Part shown: positions 18,690-27,374 of the stretch, piece by piece
How the letters are laid out: the number at the start of each line of letters is the position of its first letter
Position numbering within the stretch: the first letter of the stretch is position 1
Assembly (NCBI GenBank): GCA_002372775.1
Contig: DFIJ01000059.1
Span: 1-51,944 of the forward strand
DNA from: Christensenella sp. UBA3700
Lineage (GTDB): Bacteria; Bacillota; Clostridia; Christensenellales; UBA3700
Direction of reading: 5' to 3'
Length of the DNA: 51,944 nucleotides
Translations under genes and position numbers: made by a program
The notes under the pieces: generated by a model
Databases searched by the model: none
Told to the model about the DNA's origin: nothing
Seen by the model: the letters and a program-made list of their open reading frames with translations, nothing else

Positions 18690-19226
18690 ATGAAAGAAAT
18701 TTTATTACAAAATTTTATAGATATAGTAAAAGAGGCTGAGATAAAAGTTGGTTATGCACCTATGGCATTTAGTATGTATTATCCACTAGAATCTTTAAAC
18801 AGAATGATTGATGCATCTTTAAACGAAAAAGAAATGATTGAATTAATACAATCTCTAAGTGGATCTGTTTTAGGTGAGGTTCAAATAAAATTAGACAATG
18901 GCAGATTGTGTATAACAATTCCAAAAGAAGGCGTTAGATATATTCATGAAAACGTTGAGAATAAATTCCTAGAAGATTTCATTCAAACAATAAAGAAAGT
19001 TCCTTGTACACTAGATGATGTTAAAGAAGTATTTTCAAAGTATTCAAAGAATTATGTTTGCAAGGAAGCTCTAATAGATGATGAGGAACAAAATGTAATC
19101 TATTTTAAAGATGGAATTCCAAATAATAATATTTATATTATTCATTTTGATTTTGGTATGCCTGAGTATCATAGATTTACAAGAAACGAATTTAAAAAAT
19201 TCGACTTCGCTGATTTAGTAGATTAA
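18690..19226 (+). CDS. DUF3877-like protein of unknown function
   Basis: The 178-aa cytosolic protein has IVKEAEIKVGYAPMAFSMYY near its start and PLESLNRMI, then VLGEVQIKLDNGRLCITIPK and GVRYIHENVE. This matches my memory of DUF3877 proteins of Lachnospiraceae-type bacteria (helical start, 'YYPLxSLN' signature). No catalytic motif or membrane segment is visible. GAGGTG precedes the ATG, and the stop overlaps the next ATG by 1 nt (TAATG), so it is co-translated with the DUF4186 gene. Function unknown. Confidence 0.6.
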   Translation: MKEILLQNFIDIVKEAEIKVGYAPMAFSMYYPLESLNRMIDASLNEKEMIELIQSLSGSVLGEVQIKLDNGRLCITIPKEGVRYIHENVENKFLEDFIQTIKKVPCTLDDVKEVFSKYSKNYVCKEALIDDEEQNVIYFKDGIPNNNIYIIHFDFGMPEYHRFTRNEFKKFDFADLVD

Positions 19227-19585
19227 TGACAAACAATGAAGAGATCTTGTATAGATTAAAATCTTCTCCATTTAGAGCAAGATTTCATTTATCTAACAAA
19301 GACAAAGAGTATATAAATACAAAGGGCATTGAGACGATCAGATCTCATGCCTATGATTTTATAAACAAGAGACTAGCTCCTAAAGTAATACCAAACGATG
19401 GAAAACAAACTCCAATGAGGGGCCATCCTGTATTTGTAGCTCAACATGCCTGTGCTTGTTGCTGTAGAGATTGTTTAGAGAAATGGCATCATATTCCAAA
19501 AGGAAGTGAAATGACAAATAAACAAGTTGATTTTGCAGTTGATTTGATAATGGACTGGATTAATAAGGAAATGGGGAATGAATAG
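19226..19585 (+). CDS. DUF4186 family protein
   Basis: The 119-aa protein has strongly conserved features of DUF4186: FRARFHLSNKDKEYI, FINKRLAPKVIPNDGKQTP, MRGHPVFVAQHACACCCRDC and LEKWHHIPKG. The Cys/His-rich segment (CACCCRDCLEKWHH) looks like a metal or cluster site, an inference from residue spacing. The function of the family is not established as far as I know. It sits between a DUF3877 gene (1-nt overlap) and the YgjP-like metalloprotease gene (8-nt overlap), making a tight three-gene unit. Confidence 0.8.
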   Translation: MTNNEEILYRLKSSPFRARFHLSNKDKEYINTKGIETIRSHAYDFINKRLAPKVIPNDGKQTPMRGHPVFVAQHACACCCRDCLEKWHHIPKGSEMTNKQVDFAVDLIMDWINKEMGNE

Positions 19586-20246
19586 CTATATTCAAGTTCA
19601 GGAACTAAATATTCCGATTGAACGCAAAAGGATAAAGAATTTATATATTAGACTTGATAAAAACAATCAAGTTAAGATTTCTGCGCCTTATATCATGTCA
19701 GAGAATCAAATTAAAAGATTTGTTGAATCTAAGATTGATTGGATTAGAAAAAAGCAATCAGATAATGAAAAGAAAGTTCCTGTTATAGAAAACTATAAAG
19801 ATGGAGAACTAGTTCATTTATTTGGCGATGAATATGTTTTAAAAGTGGCTCTAGACAAAAGAGAAAGAGTTGATGTGAAAGAGGGTGAAATTGTTGTTCA
19901 CGTAAAGAGTGAGGCAAATGTCGAAAAAGTGTATTTAACTTTTCTTAGAAAAGTTCTTCAAGAATATTTAGATGAAAATGTACCAATATGGGAAAAGAAA
20001 ATGAACCTTTATTCTTCAAACTTTTATATAAGAGATATGAAGTCTAGATGGGGTACTTGTAATACAAAAACACATCGTATTTGTTTTGCTTTAAATCTTG
20101 CCAAAAAGAATTATGATTTCATAGATTACGTTATCTGTCATGAGATAGCACATATAAAAGTTCCAAACCATGGAGATAATTTTAAAAAGATCCTAGATAC
20201 CTACTATCCAAACTGGAAGATAATCAGAAAACAAAGAAGAAACTAA
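19578..20246 (+). CDS. YgjP-like (DUF45/SprT-type) zinc metallohydrolase
   Basis: The 222-aa protein ends in the zinc-binding segment YVICHEIAHIKVPNHGDNF (HExxH plus a downstream His), preceded by MKSRWGTCNTKTHRICFALNL. This combination is diagnostic for the YgjP/DUF45 M48-like family. The N-terminal half is beta-rich (KNLYIRLDKNNQVKISAP). The physiological substrate is uncertain. It overlaps the DUF4186 gene by 8 nt and lies immediately upstream of the rpsU promoter. Confidence 0.85.
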   Translation: MNSYIQVQELNIPIERKRIKNLYIRLDKNNQVKISAPYIMSENQIKRFVESKIDWIRKKQSDNEKKVPVIENYKDGELVHLFGDEYVLKVALDKRERVDVKEGEIVVHVKSEANVEKVYLTFLRKVLQEYLDENVPIWEKKMNLYSSNFYIRDMKSRWGTCNTKTHRICFALNLAKKNYDFIDYVICHEIAHIKVPNHGDNFKKILDTYYPNWKIIRKQRRN

Positions 20247-20254
20247 AAAATTGT

Positions 20255-20283
20255 TTGACATTTCTTTTTCTTTAATATAAATT
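20255..20283 (+). promoter_or_regulatory. Promoter of rpsU
   Basis: TTGACA (20255-20260) with a 17-bp spacer to TAAATT (20278-20283); TATAAA at 20276-20281 is an overlapping alternative with 15-bp spacing. A long purine-rich ribosome site, AGAGGAAGGAGG, lies at 20314-20325. Confidence 0.6.
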
Positions 20284-20337
20284 ATTAAATGTTAAATTGA
20301 TTATTACCTATTCAGAGGAAGGAGGCGAAAAAAGGAC

Positions 20338-20517
20338 ATGGCAACAGTTAAGGTTGGAGAAAATGAAAGCTTAGATAGCGCTATCAAGAGATTCAAGAGA
20401 AAGATCGGTCGTGATGGTATCATTAAGGAAATCCGTAATCGTCAAGAATACAAGAAGCCAAGCGTTAAGCGTAAGGAAAAATCTGAAGAGGCTCGTAAGA
20501 GAATGTACAAGTCATAA
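20338..20517 (+). CDS. rpsU: 30S ribosomal protein bS21
   Basis: Small-subunit protein near the mRNA decoding entrance. The 59-aa translation begins MATVKVGENESLDSAIKRF and contains KRKIGRDGIIKEIR and many basic residues, ending RKRMYKS; this is a complete bS21. Two stop codons follow in tandem (TAATAA). The strongest Shine-Dalgarno in the window, GGAAGGAGG, is about 12 nt before the ATG, and a second AAAGG lies only 2 nt before it. It has its own promoter and terminator. In many Clostridia rpsU directly follows hinT; here the DUF3877-DUF4186-YgjP trio separates them. Confidence 0.96.
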   Translation: MATVKVGENESLDSAIKRFKRKIGRDGIIKEIRNRQEYKKPSVKRKEKSEEARKRMYKS

Positions 20518-20530
20518 TAAGACGAACTCA

Positions 20531-20557
20531 AAAGCACCTGAAAATAGGTGCTTTTTT
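20531..20557 (+). terminator. Terminator of rpsU
   Basis: AAAGCACCT (20531-20539) pairs with AGGTGCTTT (20546-20554) around GAAAAT, followed by more T. It ends only 25 nt before the ogg ATG. Confidence 0.92.
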
Positions 20558-20570
20558 CGTGCCATTTTTA

Positions 20571-20576
20571 TATAAT
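20571..20576 (+). promoter_or_regulatory. -10 box of ogg, 6 nt from the ATG
   Basis: TATAAT at 20571-20576 is followed by six bases and the ATG at 20583. The predicted start site is the ATG itself, so the mRNA would be leaderless. No ribosome-binding site is possible between them, and no good -35 is seen (the rpsU terminator occupies that position). Confidence 0.55.
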
Positions 20577-20582
20577 TTATTT

Positions 20583-21368
20583 ATGAAAATCTCTAAAAAC
20601 GACATCGATATTAAGCAAACTTTAGAATGCGGCCAAATATTTAGATATATCCCAATCAAAGGGGGATATGAGGTGTATTCTTTAGATAAATATTGCACTA
20701 TAAAAGAGTGCAATGATTGTTATGTTTTAGAGTCAGATGATGAGAATTATTTTTACAACTTCTTTGCTCTTAATGATGACTACAATGCTTATTTAAACAC
20801 TTTGAGAGCAAATGAAAAGTTAAAGAATTGTATACCTAGTAGTCCAACAATTAGAATTTTAAAGCAAGACCCATTTGAAATGATAATATCGTTTATTATC
20901 TCGGCTAATAATAACATCCCAAGAATCAAGGGTATTATTTCTAGACTTTGCTTAAAGCTTGGCGTTAATGCTGCGTTTCCGACAGTGAATGCGTTTGCAT
21001 CACAAAGCGTAGATTTTTATAAATCAGTAGGGCTTGGATACAGAGCTCCTTACATCTTAGATACTGCAAAGAAAATTGCCAGTGGAGAGTTCGATATAAA
21101 CTATGTTTATAAACTAAGCACTGAGGATGCAAAAAAGTATCTTATGACATTGCCTGGTGTTGGACCAAAAGTTGCTGATTGTATACTATTATTTGGTTAT
21201 AATCGTTTTGATGTTTTTCCAGTAGATACTTGGGTTAAAAAAATATATCTAGATTTATTCAACGAAGAGGTTTCTCCTATAAAAATGAGAGAGAATCTTT
21301 TAAGAGAATTTGGGGATCTTTCAGGTATTGCTCAGCAGTATCTTTTTAATGCTAAAAGAAATTATTAA
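20583..21368 (+). CDS. ogg: 8-oxoguanine DNA glycosylase/AP lyase (OGG1 type)
   Basis: Excises 8-oxoguanine from DNA. The 261-aa protein has an OGG N-terminal domain (TLECGQIFRYIPIKGGYEV) and the helix-hairpin-helix-GPD core LPGVGPKVADCILLFG. Lys196 in GPKVADC and Asp215 in VFPVDTW correspond to the Schiff-base Lys and the catalytic Asp of OGG1. DPFEMIISFIISANNNIPRI is the usual helix before the core. A GTG at 20559 extends the frame by 8 codons, but it lies at the end of the rpsU terminator and upstream of a TATAAT, so the ATG at 20583 is the start. It has no ribosome site and is probably read from a leaderless mRNA. Confidence 0.9.
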   Translation: MKISKNDIDIKQTLECGQIFRYIPIKGGYEVYSLDKYCTIKECNDCYVLESDDENYFYNFFALNDDYNAYLNTLRANEKLKNCIPSSPTIRILKQDPFEMIISFIISANNNIPRIKGIISRLCLKLGVNAAFPTVNAFASQSVDFYKSVGLGYRAPYILDTAKKIASGEFDINYVYKLSTEDAKKYLMTLPGVGPKVADCILLFGYNRFDVFPVDTWVKKIYLDLFNEEVSPIKMRENLLREFGDLSGIAQQYLFNAKRNY

Positions 21369-21394
21369 AATCACCATTTTAAACATAGTTTAAT

Positions 21395-21414
21395 TAACAT
21401 GGTTATGTTATAAT
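21395..21414 (+). promoter_or_regulatory. Operator-like dyad overlapping the pcrA -10 box
   Basis: TAACAT-GGTT-ATGTTA (21395-21410) is a perfect 6-bp inverted repeat that runs into TATAAT (21409-21414). The ATG at 21425 follows 10 nt after the -10. The dyad occupies the spacer between any -35 and the -10, a classical repressor position. Confidence 0.5.
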
Positions 21415-21424
21415 ATTCAATGTT

Positions 21425-23617
21425 ATGATAGATTACGAAAAATTGTTAAATGAAGAACAGTTAAAACCTGTTTATTGTACAGAAGGTCCAGTATTAGTTT
21501 TAGCAGGTGCAGGAAGTGGTAAGACAAGAGTCTTAACATATAGAATTGCACACTTAATTGAGAAAGGTGTAAGTCCTTATTCAATACTTGCTATTACATT
21601 TACAAATAAGGCCGCAAAAGAGATGCAAGAAAGAATAGAAAAGGTTACGGGTTATACAGGACTTCAAATTTCTACTTTCCACTCGTTCTGTACAAGAATT
21701 CTAAGACAAGATATAGAAGCATTAGGTGTTTATACTAAGAACTTCTCAATATATGACGACGATAATTCAAACAAGCTTGTAACAAGAATTTTAAAAGGAT
21801 ATGAGCTTGAGGATGATAAAAAGAAGAGCCTTGTTAAAGAAGTAAGATCACATATATCATATGCAAAGAATTATGGTTTTGATCCTATCCAATATAGGTC
21901 TAGAATTATGTTGAATCCAAGAGGCGATTTAATAGTTAGAGCATATGCGGATTATCAAGAACAACTTGAAAAGAATAACGCTGTAGATTTCGATGATTTA
22001 CTACTTTTAGTAGTAAAATTGTTTGTAAATCACCCTGAAGTTCTATATAAATATCAAGAAAAATATAAGTATATTCACGTAGATGAATTCCAAGATACAA
22101 ACAAAATCCAATACCTACTTTTAAGAATGCTTGGTATGAAATATCAAAACGTTTTCGTGGTTGGTGATGATGATCAAAGTATCTACGGATGGCGTGGTGC
22201 TGACTATACAAATATTAAGAAGTTCAAAGAGCAATTTGCTGGTTGCCAAGTATTTAAATTACAACGCAATTATAGATCTACAAAAAACATATTAAATGTC
22301 GCTAATAAAATCATTGAAGTTAATACTCAAAGAATGGGAAAGACTTTATGGACTGATTCTGCAGATGGCGTTAGAGTAGAGTGTAAAGAATGCTATGACG
22401 AAATGGAAGAAGCAGATTATGTTTTAGGCCAAATTAACGGTCTTATAAAGCATAACAATTACGAGCCAAAGGACTTTGCTATACTTGTCAGAACATCGTC
22501 TATTACAAGACCATTTGAAGAGAAATTAAACTTGTATAGTATCCCGTACAGATTGATTGGTGGACATAAATTCTATGATAGAAAAGAAATCAAAGATTTC
22601 TTAGCTTATTTGCAAATTATGGCAAATCCAAAAGATGAAGAGAATTTGCTTAGAATTATTAATTTACCAAAACGTGGTATTGGCGATGGCGCAATTGAGA
22701 AGTTAAGAGAAGCATGTCAGGCAAGGGGACTAAGTTTATTAGAGGGTATTAGAGTACTTCCTTCTTTAAATCTTCCAAAGGCTATAGAGTCTAAAATGGC
22801 ATTGTTTGCTTCTGTTGTAAATGCAATAACAAGTAAGCTTGATTTACCATTAGACGATTTGTTTGACTATGTAAATGAGGTTGTAGATTTCACTCAAGTA
22901 TATGATAAAGAAAAGGAAGAAGACTTAGATAGATTAGAGAATATTGACCAATTATTAACTTCTGTAAAAGAGTTTGTAAAAGACAATCCAAACGTATCTT
23001 TATCTGAGTATTTGCAATCTGTCACACTTGTTGCATCTGATGATAAAGACGACCCTCTTAATACTAATGTATTAACTTTGGCAACTGTTCATGGTGTAAA
23101 GGGTCTAGAATTCAAGGTTGTATTTATAGTTGGACTTGAGGATGGTTTATTCCCAATATTGAGAGCTGAATCGGAAAGTGACCTTGAAGAAGAAAGAAGA
23201 ATTATGTACGTTGCTGTAACAAGAGCAATGGAAAGATTATATACAACATATGCCTCATCAAGATTTAGATTTGGAAAGCGTGAAAGATCAGTTCCATCGA
23301 CATTCTTAAAGGAAGCCGAACTTATTAATCGTACTAAGTTTATATCTATTGACGATGACGATATATACACAAGAGCAAAGAAATTAGATTTCTTAAAGGT
23401 GGCAAAGCCAACACCTGCTTTTGCAAAGCCATCTCCAAATATTAGTGGTTCAAGTAAAGATATTTCAGGATTTAAAGTCGGCCAAAAAGTTAATCATACA
23501 AGATTTGGTGAGGGCGTAATTTTAGAGATTACTGGTGAAAATGCAGATATTAAGTTTGAAGGACTAGGTGTAAAGAAGTTTAATCTTCGATTAGCGCCAA
23601 TAACAAGGATAGAATAA
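21425..23617 (+). CDS. pcrA: ATP-dependent DNA helicase PcrA/UvrD
   Basis: 3'-5' superfamily 1A helicase for nucleotide excision repair, rolling-circle replication and clearing of RecA. In the 730-aa protein: VLAGAGSGKTRVL (Walker A), AITFTNKAAKEM (Ia), FQDTNKIQYLLLRM after VDE (II), VVGDDDQSIYGWRGADY (III), FKLQRNYRST (IV), TLATVHGVKGLEF (V) and VAVTRAMERLY (VI). The C-terminal FKVGQKVNHTRFGEGVI is the PcrA-specific tail that contacts RNA polymerase in other species. ligA follows after 12 nt, the standard pcrA-ligA pairing. The leader is only about 4-5 nt, without a ribosome site. Confidence 0.96.
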   Translation: MIDYEKLLNEEQLKPVYCTEGPVLVLAGAGSGKTRVLTYRIAHLIEKGVSPYSILAITFTNKAAKEMQERIEKVTGYTGLQISTFHSFCTRILRQDIEALGVYTKNFSIYDDDNSNKLVTRILKGYELEDDKKKSLVKEVRSHISYAKNYGFDPIQYRSRIMLNPRGDLIVRAYADYQEQLEKNNAVDFDDLLLLVVKLFVNHPEVLYKYQEKYKYIHVDEFQDTNKIQYLLLRMLGMKYQNVFVVGDDDQSIYGWRGADYTNIKKFKEQFAGCQVFKLQRNYRSTKNILNVANKIIEVNTQRMGKTLWTDSADGVRVECKECYDEMEEADYVLGQINGLIKHNNYEPKDFAILVRTSSITRPFEEKLNLYSIPYRLIGGHKFYDRKEIKDFLAYLQIMANPKDEENLLRIINLPKRGIGDGAIEKLREACQARGLSLLEGIRVLPSLNLPKAIESKMALFASVVNAITSKLDLPLDDLFDYVNEVVDFTQVYDKEKEEDLDRLENIDQLLTSVKEFVKDNPNVSLSEYLQSVTLVASDDKDDPLNTNVLTLATVHGVKGLEFKVVFIVGLEDGLFPILRAESESDLEEERRIMYVAVTRAMERLYTTYASSRFRFGKRERSVPSTFLKEAELINRTKFISIDDDDIYTRAKKLDFLKVAKPTPAFAKPSPNISGSSKDISGFKVGQKVNHTRFGEGVILEITGENADIKFEGLGVKKFNLRLAPITRIE

Positions 23618-23629
23618 GGGGAAAAGATT

Positions 23630-25576
23630 ATGGATAGAATGCACGAGCTTGTAAAGCAATTAAACGAATATGCTTATCAATATTACACTTTAGATAATCC
23701 AACCGTTTCAGACGTTGAATACGATAGATTATATGACGAGTTATTGGCTTTAGAAAAGGCAAGTGGTGTGGTCCTTGATGATTCTCCTACAAAGAGAGTT
23801 GGCGATGTAGTCCTAAAAAAGTTTAATACAGTAAAGCACTTAGGAAGGCTATATTCTTTAGATAAATGTCAAACTAAAGAAGCTATGAATGAGTGGTTAG
23901 ATAAGCTAATTTCAGCTAACCATAACAAGATGCCTGAAGTAAGTCTAGAATACAAGTTTGATGGTTTAACCATCAATATGTTATATGAAGATGGCAAATT
24001 AGTAAGAGCAGCAACAAGAGGAAATGGTATCGAAGGTGAGGATGTAACAGAGCAAGTTAAGACCATTAGATGTGTACCATTGTCTATTGCTTACAAAGGT
24101 CAACTTGAAGTTCAGGGAGAGGGAATTATGCTTCTTTCAGAACTTGCAAAGTACAATGCAAGAGAGGATGTTACTCCATTAAAGAACGCAAGAAATGGTG
24201 TTGCCGGAGCTATTAGAAATCTTGATCCAAAAGTAACTGCAGAAAGAAAGTTAGAAGTTATTTGTTATAACGTAAATTATATTCCTGGTGTTAGATTCCA
24301 AACAGGAAAAGAAATGATAGATTTCCTTAAGGAAAATAAATTTAAAACATCAGATTTTTATAGACTAATTTCAACTAAAGATGAACTACTTCAAGGACTT
24401 GATGACATCCTTGAAAAGAGGCCAAATTTGGACTTTTTAATCGATGGAGCTGTTGTTAAGATTAACGATGTTAACACAAGAGAAGAATACGGATTTACTG
24501 AAAAATTCCCAAAATGGGCTATTGCATTTAAGTTCCCAGCAGAAGAAGTTACAACTACATTAAGAGATGTAATTTGGCAAGTATCTAGAACTGGAAAATT
24601 AAATCCAATCGCTGTTCTTGATCCTGTAGATTTAGCAGGTGTTACTGTCTCTAGAGCAACATTGTCTAACATTAGCGAAATTAAGAGAAAGGATATAAAA
24701 ATTAATAGTAGAGTTTTCATCAGAAGATCAAATGATGTAATTCCTGAAATCACAGGTATTGCTGAGCATACAAAGGATTCTAAAGAGATAGAAGCTCCAA
24801 CAATTTGTCCAGCTTGTGGCTCTCCTGTTGAGTGGCAAGGTGTGTTTGTAAAATGCACAAATAAGAACTGTGCTCCAGCTATAATATCAGCGTTGTCACA
24901 CTTTGTGTCACGCGACGCGATGGACATAGAAGGTTTGTCTGAAAAAACACTAGAATTGTTATACAGAGAAGGTAAGGTTTCAAACTATACAGATATCTAT
25001 TCTTTAACAGAAGAAGACCTAACAGGTCTTGACTCATTCAAAGATAAGAAAATTTCTAATACAATTAAGGCTATACAAGATAGTAGACACACAACATTAG
25101 ATAAGCTTTTATTTGCAATTGGAATTCCAAATATTGGTAAGAAATCAGCTAAGCAACTTGCTGATGAATTTAAGACTTTAGATGGTGTAATTGCAGCGAC
25201 AAAAGAACAATTACTTTCTATCGAAGATTTTGGAGATATTATGGCTCAAGGAGTTGTTGATTATTTCCAAAATGAAAAGAATGTTGAACACTTAAATATC
25301 CTTCTTGAAAGGGGCGTTGTTATCGAAGAAAAGGCGGTAGCATCAGGTGCCTTAGTTGGAAAGAAGGTTGTATTAACAGGATCACTTCCAACATTAAAGA
25401 GATCTCAAGCCAAAGAACTGATTGAGGCTAATGGTGGTTCATGTTTTGATTCTGTTTCAAAAGCAGTTAATTTAGTAGTAGCCGGCGAAGACGCAGGTTC
25501 TAAGCTAGACAAGGCTAAGAAATTAGGCATTGAAATTATTGATGAGGCGCAACTTTTCGCGCTAATTAAGGGCTAA
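23630..25576 (+). CDS. ligA: NAD+-dependent DNA ligase
   Basis: Seals nicks with NAD+ as AMP donor. The 648-aa protein has the Ia domain (HELVKQLNEYAYQYYTLDNP), the adenylation Lys109 in LEYKFDGL, RGNGIEGEDVTEQVKTI, an OB fold, and the zinc finger CPAC...CTNKNC. Helix-hairpin-helix repeats (FAIGIPNIGKKSAKQLA) and a complete BRCT domain (about 575-648, KKVVLTGSLPTLKRSQAKEL) follow. All domains are in family order. AAGGGG precedes the ATG. Co-transcribed with pcrA. Confidence 0.97.
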   Translation: MDRMHELVKQLNEYAYQYYTLDNPTVSDVEYDRLYDELLALEKASGVVLDDSPTKRVGDVVLKKFNTVKHLGRLYSLDKCQTKEAMNEWLDKLISANHNKMPEVSLEYKFDGLTINMLYEDGKLVRAATRGNGIEGEDVTEQVKTIRCVPLSIAYKGQLEVQGEGIMLLSELAKYNAREDVTPLKNARNGVAGAIRNLDPKVTAERKLEVICYNVNYIPGVRFQTGKEMIDFLKENKFKTSDFYRLISTKDELLQGLDDILEKRPNLDFLIDGAVVKINDVNTREEYGFTEKFPKWAIAFKFPAEEVTTTLRDVIWQVSRTGKLNPIAVLDPVDLAGVTVSRATLSNISEIKRKDIKINSRVFIRRSNDVIPEITGIAEHTKDSKEIEAPTICPACGSPVEWQGVFVKCTNKNCAPAIISALSHFVSRDAMDIEGLSEKTLELLYREGKVSNYTDIYSLTEEDLTGLDSFKDKKISNTIKAIQDSRHTTLDKLLFAIGIPNIGKKSAKQLADEFKTLDGVIAATKEQLLSIEDFGDIMAQGVVDYFQNEKNVEHLNILLERGVVIEEKAVASGALVGKKVVLTGSLPTLKRSQAKELIEANGGSCFDSVSKAVNLVVAGEDAGSKLDKAKKLGIEIIDEAQLFALIKG

Positions 25577-25605
25577 TTTATATAAATATATTTATGCTCA
25601 CGCGC

Positions 25606-25634
25606 TTGTTAATTTTATGTGCTTGTGGTATTAT
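25606..25634 (+). promoter_or_regulatory. Promoter of the yicC-rpe housekeeping operon
   Basis: TTGTTA (25606-25611), 17-bp spacer, TATTAT (25629-25634). The leader would be about 25 nt, with CGAGG at 25656-25660 before the ATG at 25666. Confidence 0.65.
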
Positions 25635-25665
25635 ACAAGTTACATAATTTAACAACGAGGTGTTT

Positions 25666-26547
25666 ATGGCTGTTAATAGCATGACAGGTTACGGAAAAGG
25701 TGTTTGTGAAAAAGACGGTATCAAGATTACCGTAGAATTGAAATCTGTAAATCACCGTTTTCTAGATTTAACTATTAAACTTCCAAAGGTATTATCTTAC
25801 ACAGAAGATACAATCAGAAAAGACATGAAAGAGAACTTCTCAAGAAGCCATGTAGATATTTTCGTTAATATCGAAGACAACAGAGAAGATAAGAACCAAA
25901 TCACTTTTGATTATGATTTAATCAACGCTTATATCGAAGCATCCAAGAAAGTATCTTCAGATTGTTTTATCAAAGATGATTTAACAACAAGCAAGGTATT
26001 ATCTCTACCAGATGTTGTAAAGAATTCTCCAAAAGAAGAGGATGAACAATTACTTTTAAGCATTTTAGAAGAAGCACTAAATACTGCTATTGCAAACATT
26101 AAGAAGATGAGAGCAACAGAAGGTGTAGCAATGGAAAAGGATGTTGTATCTAAAGTTGCTACAATTAACGAAATTGTTAAGAAGATTGAAGCTGCAGCTC
26201 CTGGAATGGTTGAGAATCACTTCGTTAAAGTTAGAGAAAGAATTAAGGAAATGCTAGAAGATGTAAATATCGACGAAGCTAGAATGCTTAATGAAGTCGC
26301 TATGTACACAGATAAGGTTTGTGTTGATGAGGAAATACAAAGACTTAAGAGTCACGTAGCTCATTTCACAGAAATAATAAATAAGGGTGGAATTGTAGGA
26401 AAGCAATTAGATTTCATTGTTCAAGAAATGAATAGAGAAGCAAATACTTGCGGAAGCAAATGCAATGACATTGAAGTATCTAACAATGTAATCGCATTAA
26501 AGAATGAGATTGAAAAAGTTAGAGAACAAATACAAAACATAGAGTAA
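25666..26547 (+). CDS. yicC: YicC family endoribonuclease-like protein
   Basis: The 293-aa protein starts MAVNSMTGYGKG, the universal YicC/YloC N-terminus, and includes VELKSVNHRFLDLTIKLP. The C-terminal DUF1732 half has EVAMYTDKVCVDEEIQRL, GGIVGKQLDFIVQEMNREAN and TCGSKCNDIEVSNNVI. E. coli YicC is implicated in RNA degradation; the role here is by family. A GTG at 25660 is in frame, but it lies in the ribosome site, so the ATG at 25666 is chosen. It heads the cluster upstream of gmk as in many Bacillota. The remA gene found between yicC and gmk in Bacilli is absent (13-nt gap). Confidence 0.93.
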   Translation: MAVNSMTGYGKGVCEKDGIKITVELKSVNHRFLDLTIKLPKVLSYTEDTIRKDMKENFSRSHVDIFVNIEDNREDKNQITFDYDLINAYIEASKKVSSDCFIKDDLTTSKVLSLPDVVKNSPKEEDEQLLLSILEEALNTAIANIKKMRATEGVAMEKDVVSKVATINEIVKKIEAAAPGMVENHFVKVRERIKEMLEDVNIDEARMLNEVAMYTDKVCVDEEIQRLKSHVAHFTEIINKGGIVGKQLDFIVQEMNREANTCGSKCNDIEVSNNVIALKNEIEKVREQIQNIE

Positions 26548-26560
26548 AGGATTTACCATT

Positions 26561-27178
26561 ATGAAGAAAGGCTTATTAATTATTTTGTCTGGACCAAGCG
26601 GAGCAGGAAAGGGCTCAGTTTTAGCGGAAGTAAAGAAACGTTATGACAATTTAGCTGTATCTGTTTCTGTTACTACAAGACAACCAAGAGCAGGCGAAAT
26701 TGATGGAGTTCATTATCATTTCAAAACTGTTGATGAATTTATTGAACTTGGCCGTCAAGACGCATTTTTAGAAAACGAATGTAATTACGGAAACTATTAT
26801 GGAACTTTAAAGAGCGAAGTAATAGATAACTTAAATAGAGGCAAGGATGTTGTTCTAGAAATAGATGTTAAAGGTGCATTTAATGTACTTGGAAAATATC
26901 CTGATGCTGTATCAATCTTTGTATGCCCATCTTCGATGGATGTATTAAAGGAAAGATTAAAAGGCCGTGGTAGCGAAACTGCTGAAGCTTTAAGAGTAAG
27001 ATTAACATCTGCTATTGGAGAAATTAAGCAAGCTACAAGATATGGTTATGTTGTTGTAAACAACGATATCCAAGAAAGCGCCGAAGATGTTGTGTCAATT
27101 ATTAAAGCTGAAAAATGCTCAGCAAAAATTAATAGAGAATTTATAGAAAATTTAGCAAATGGAGGTAACGCATTATGA
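26561..27178 (+). CDS. gmk: Guanylate kinase
   Basis: Phosphorylates GMP/dGMP to the diphosphate. The 205-aa protein has the P-loop ILSGPSGAGKGSVL, the GMP-binding segment SVTTRQPRAGEIDGVHYHF, the middle LENECNYGNYYGTLK and VVLEIDVKGAF, and the lid region RLKGRGSETAEALRVRL. The last bases (ATGA) overlap the rpoZ start. Intracellular, essential. Confidence 0.97.
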   Translation: MKKGLLIILSGPSGAGKGSVLAEVKKRYDNLAVSVSVTTRQPRAGEIDGVHYHFKTVDEFIELGRQDAFLENECNYGNYYGTLKSEVIDNLNRGKDVVLEIDVKGAFNVLGKYPDAVSIFVCPSSMDVLKERLKGRGSETAEALRVRLTSAIGEIKQATRYGYVVVNNDIQESAEDVVSIIKAEKCSAKINREFIENLANGGNAL

Positions 27179-27372
27179 TGATCGATCCACCAATCGACAA
27201 GTTAATTAAGAAAGCACCATGTAGATATGCATTAGTAGTTGGTGTTGCAAAAAGAGCAAAGGAATTAGAAACAAAGGAACAAGATACTTTAAAGAATTCT
27301 GGTATGAAGTCAATTTCTTTAGCTGCTAAAGAAGTTTATAACGACGAAATCGAAATTAGAGTTGGAGAGTAA
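27175..27372 (+). CDS. rpoZ: RNA polymerase omega subunit
   Basis: Accessory RNA polymerase subunit that assists assembly of beta'. The 65-aa protein has the omega hallmarks CRYALVVGVAKRAKELE and SISLAAKEVYNDEIEIR. Two consecutive ATG codons (27175 and 27178) are possible starts; GGAGG at 27163-27167 gives better spacing to the first. Its position gmk-rpoZ-coaBC is the conserved Bacillota order. Confidence 0.94.
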   Translation: MMIDPPIDKLIKKAPCRYALVVGVAKRAKELETKEQDTLKNSGMKSISLAAKEVYNDEIEIRVGE

Positions 27373-27374
27373 TA

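Noticed and set aside
20559..20582. GTG at 20559 as the ogg start
   Set aside because: It lies at the end of the rpsU terminator and upstream of a TATAAT box, and family homology begins at MKISKNDIDI.
24391..24927. 178-codon open frame on the minus strand inside ligA
   Set aside because: It is antisense to a clear catalytic region of LigA and has no ribosome site or recognisable motif.
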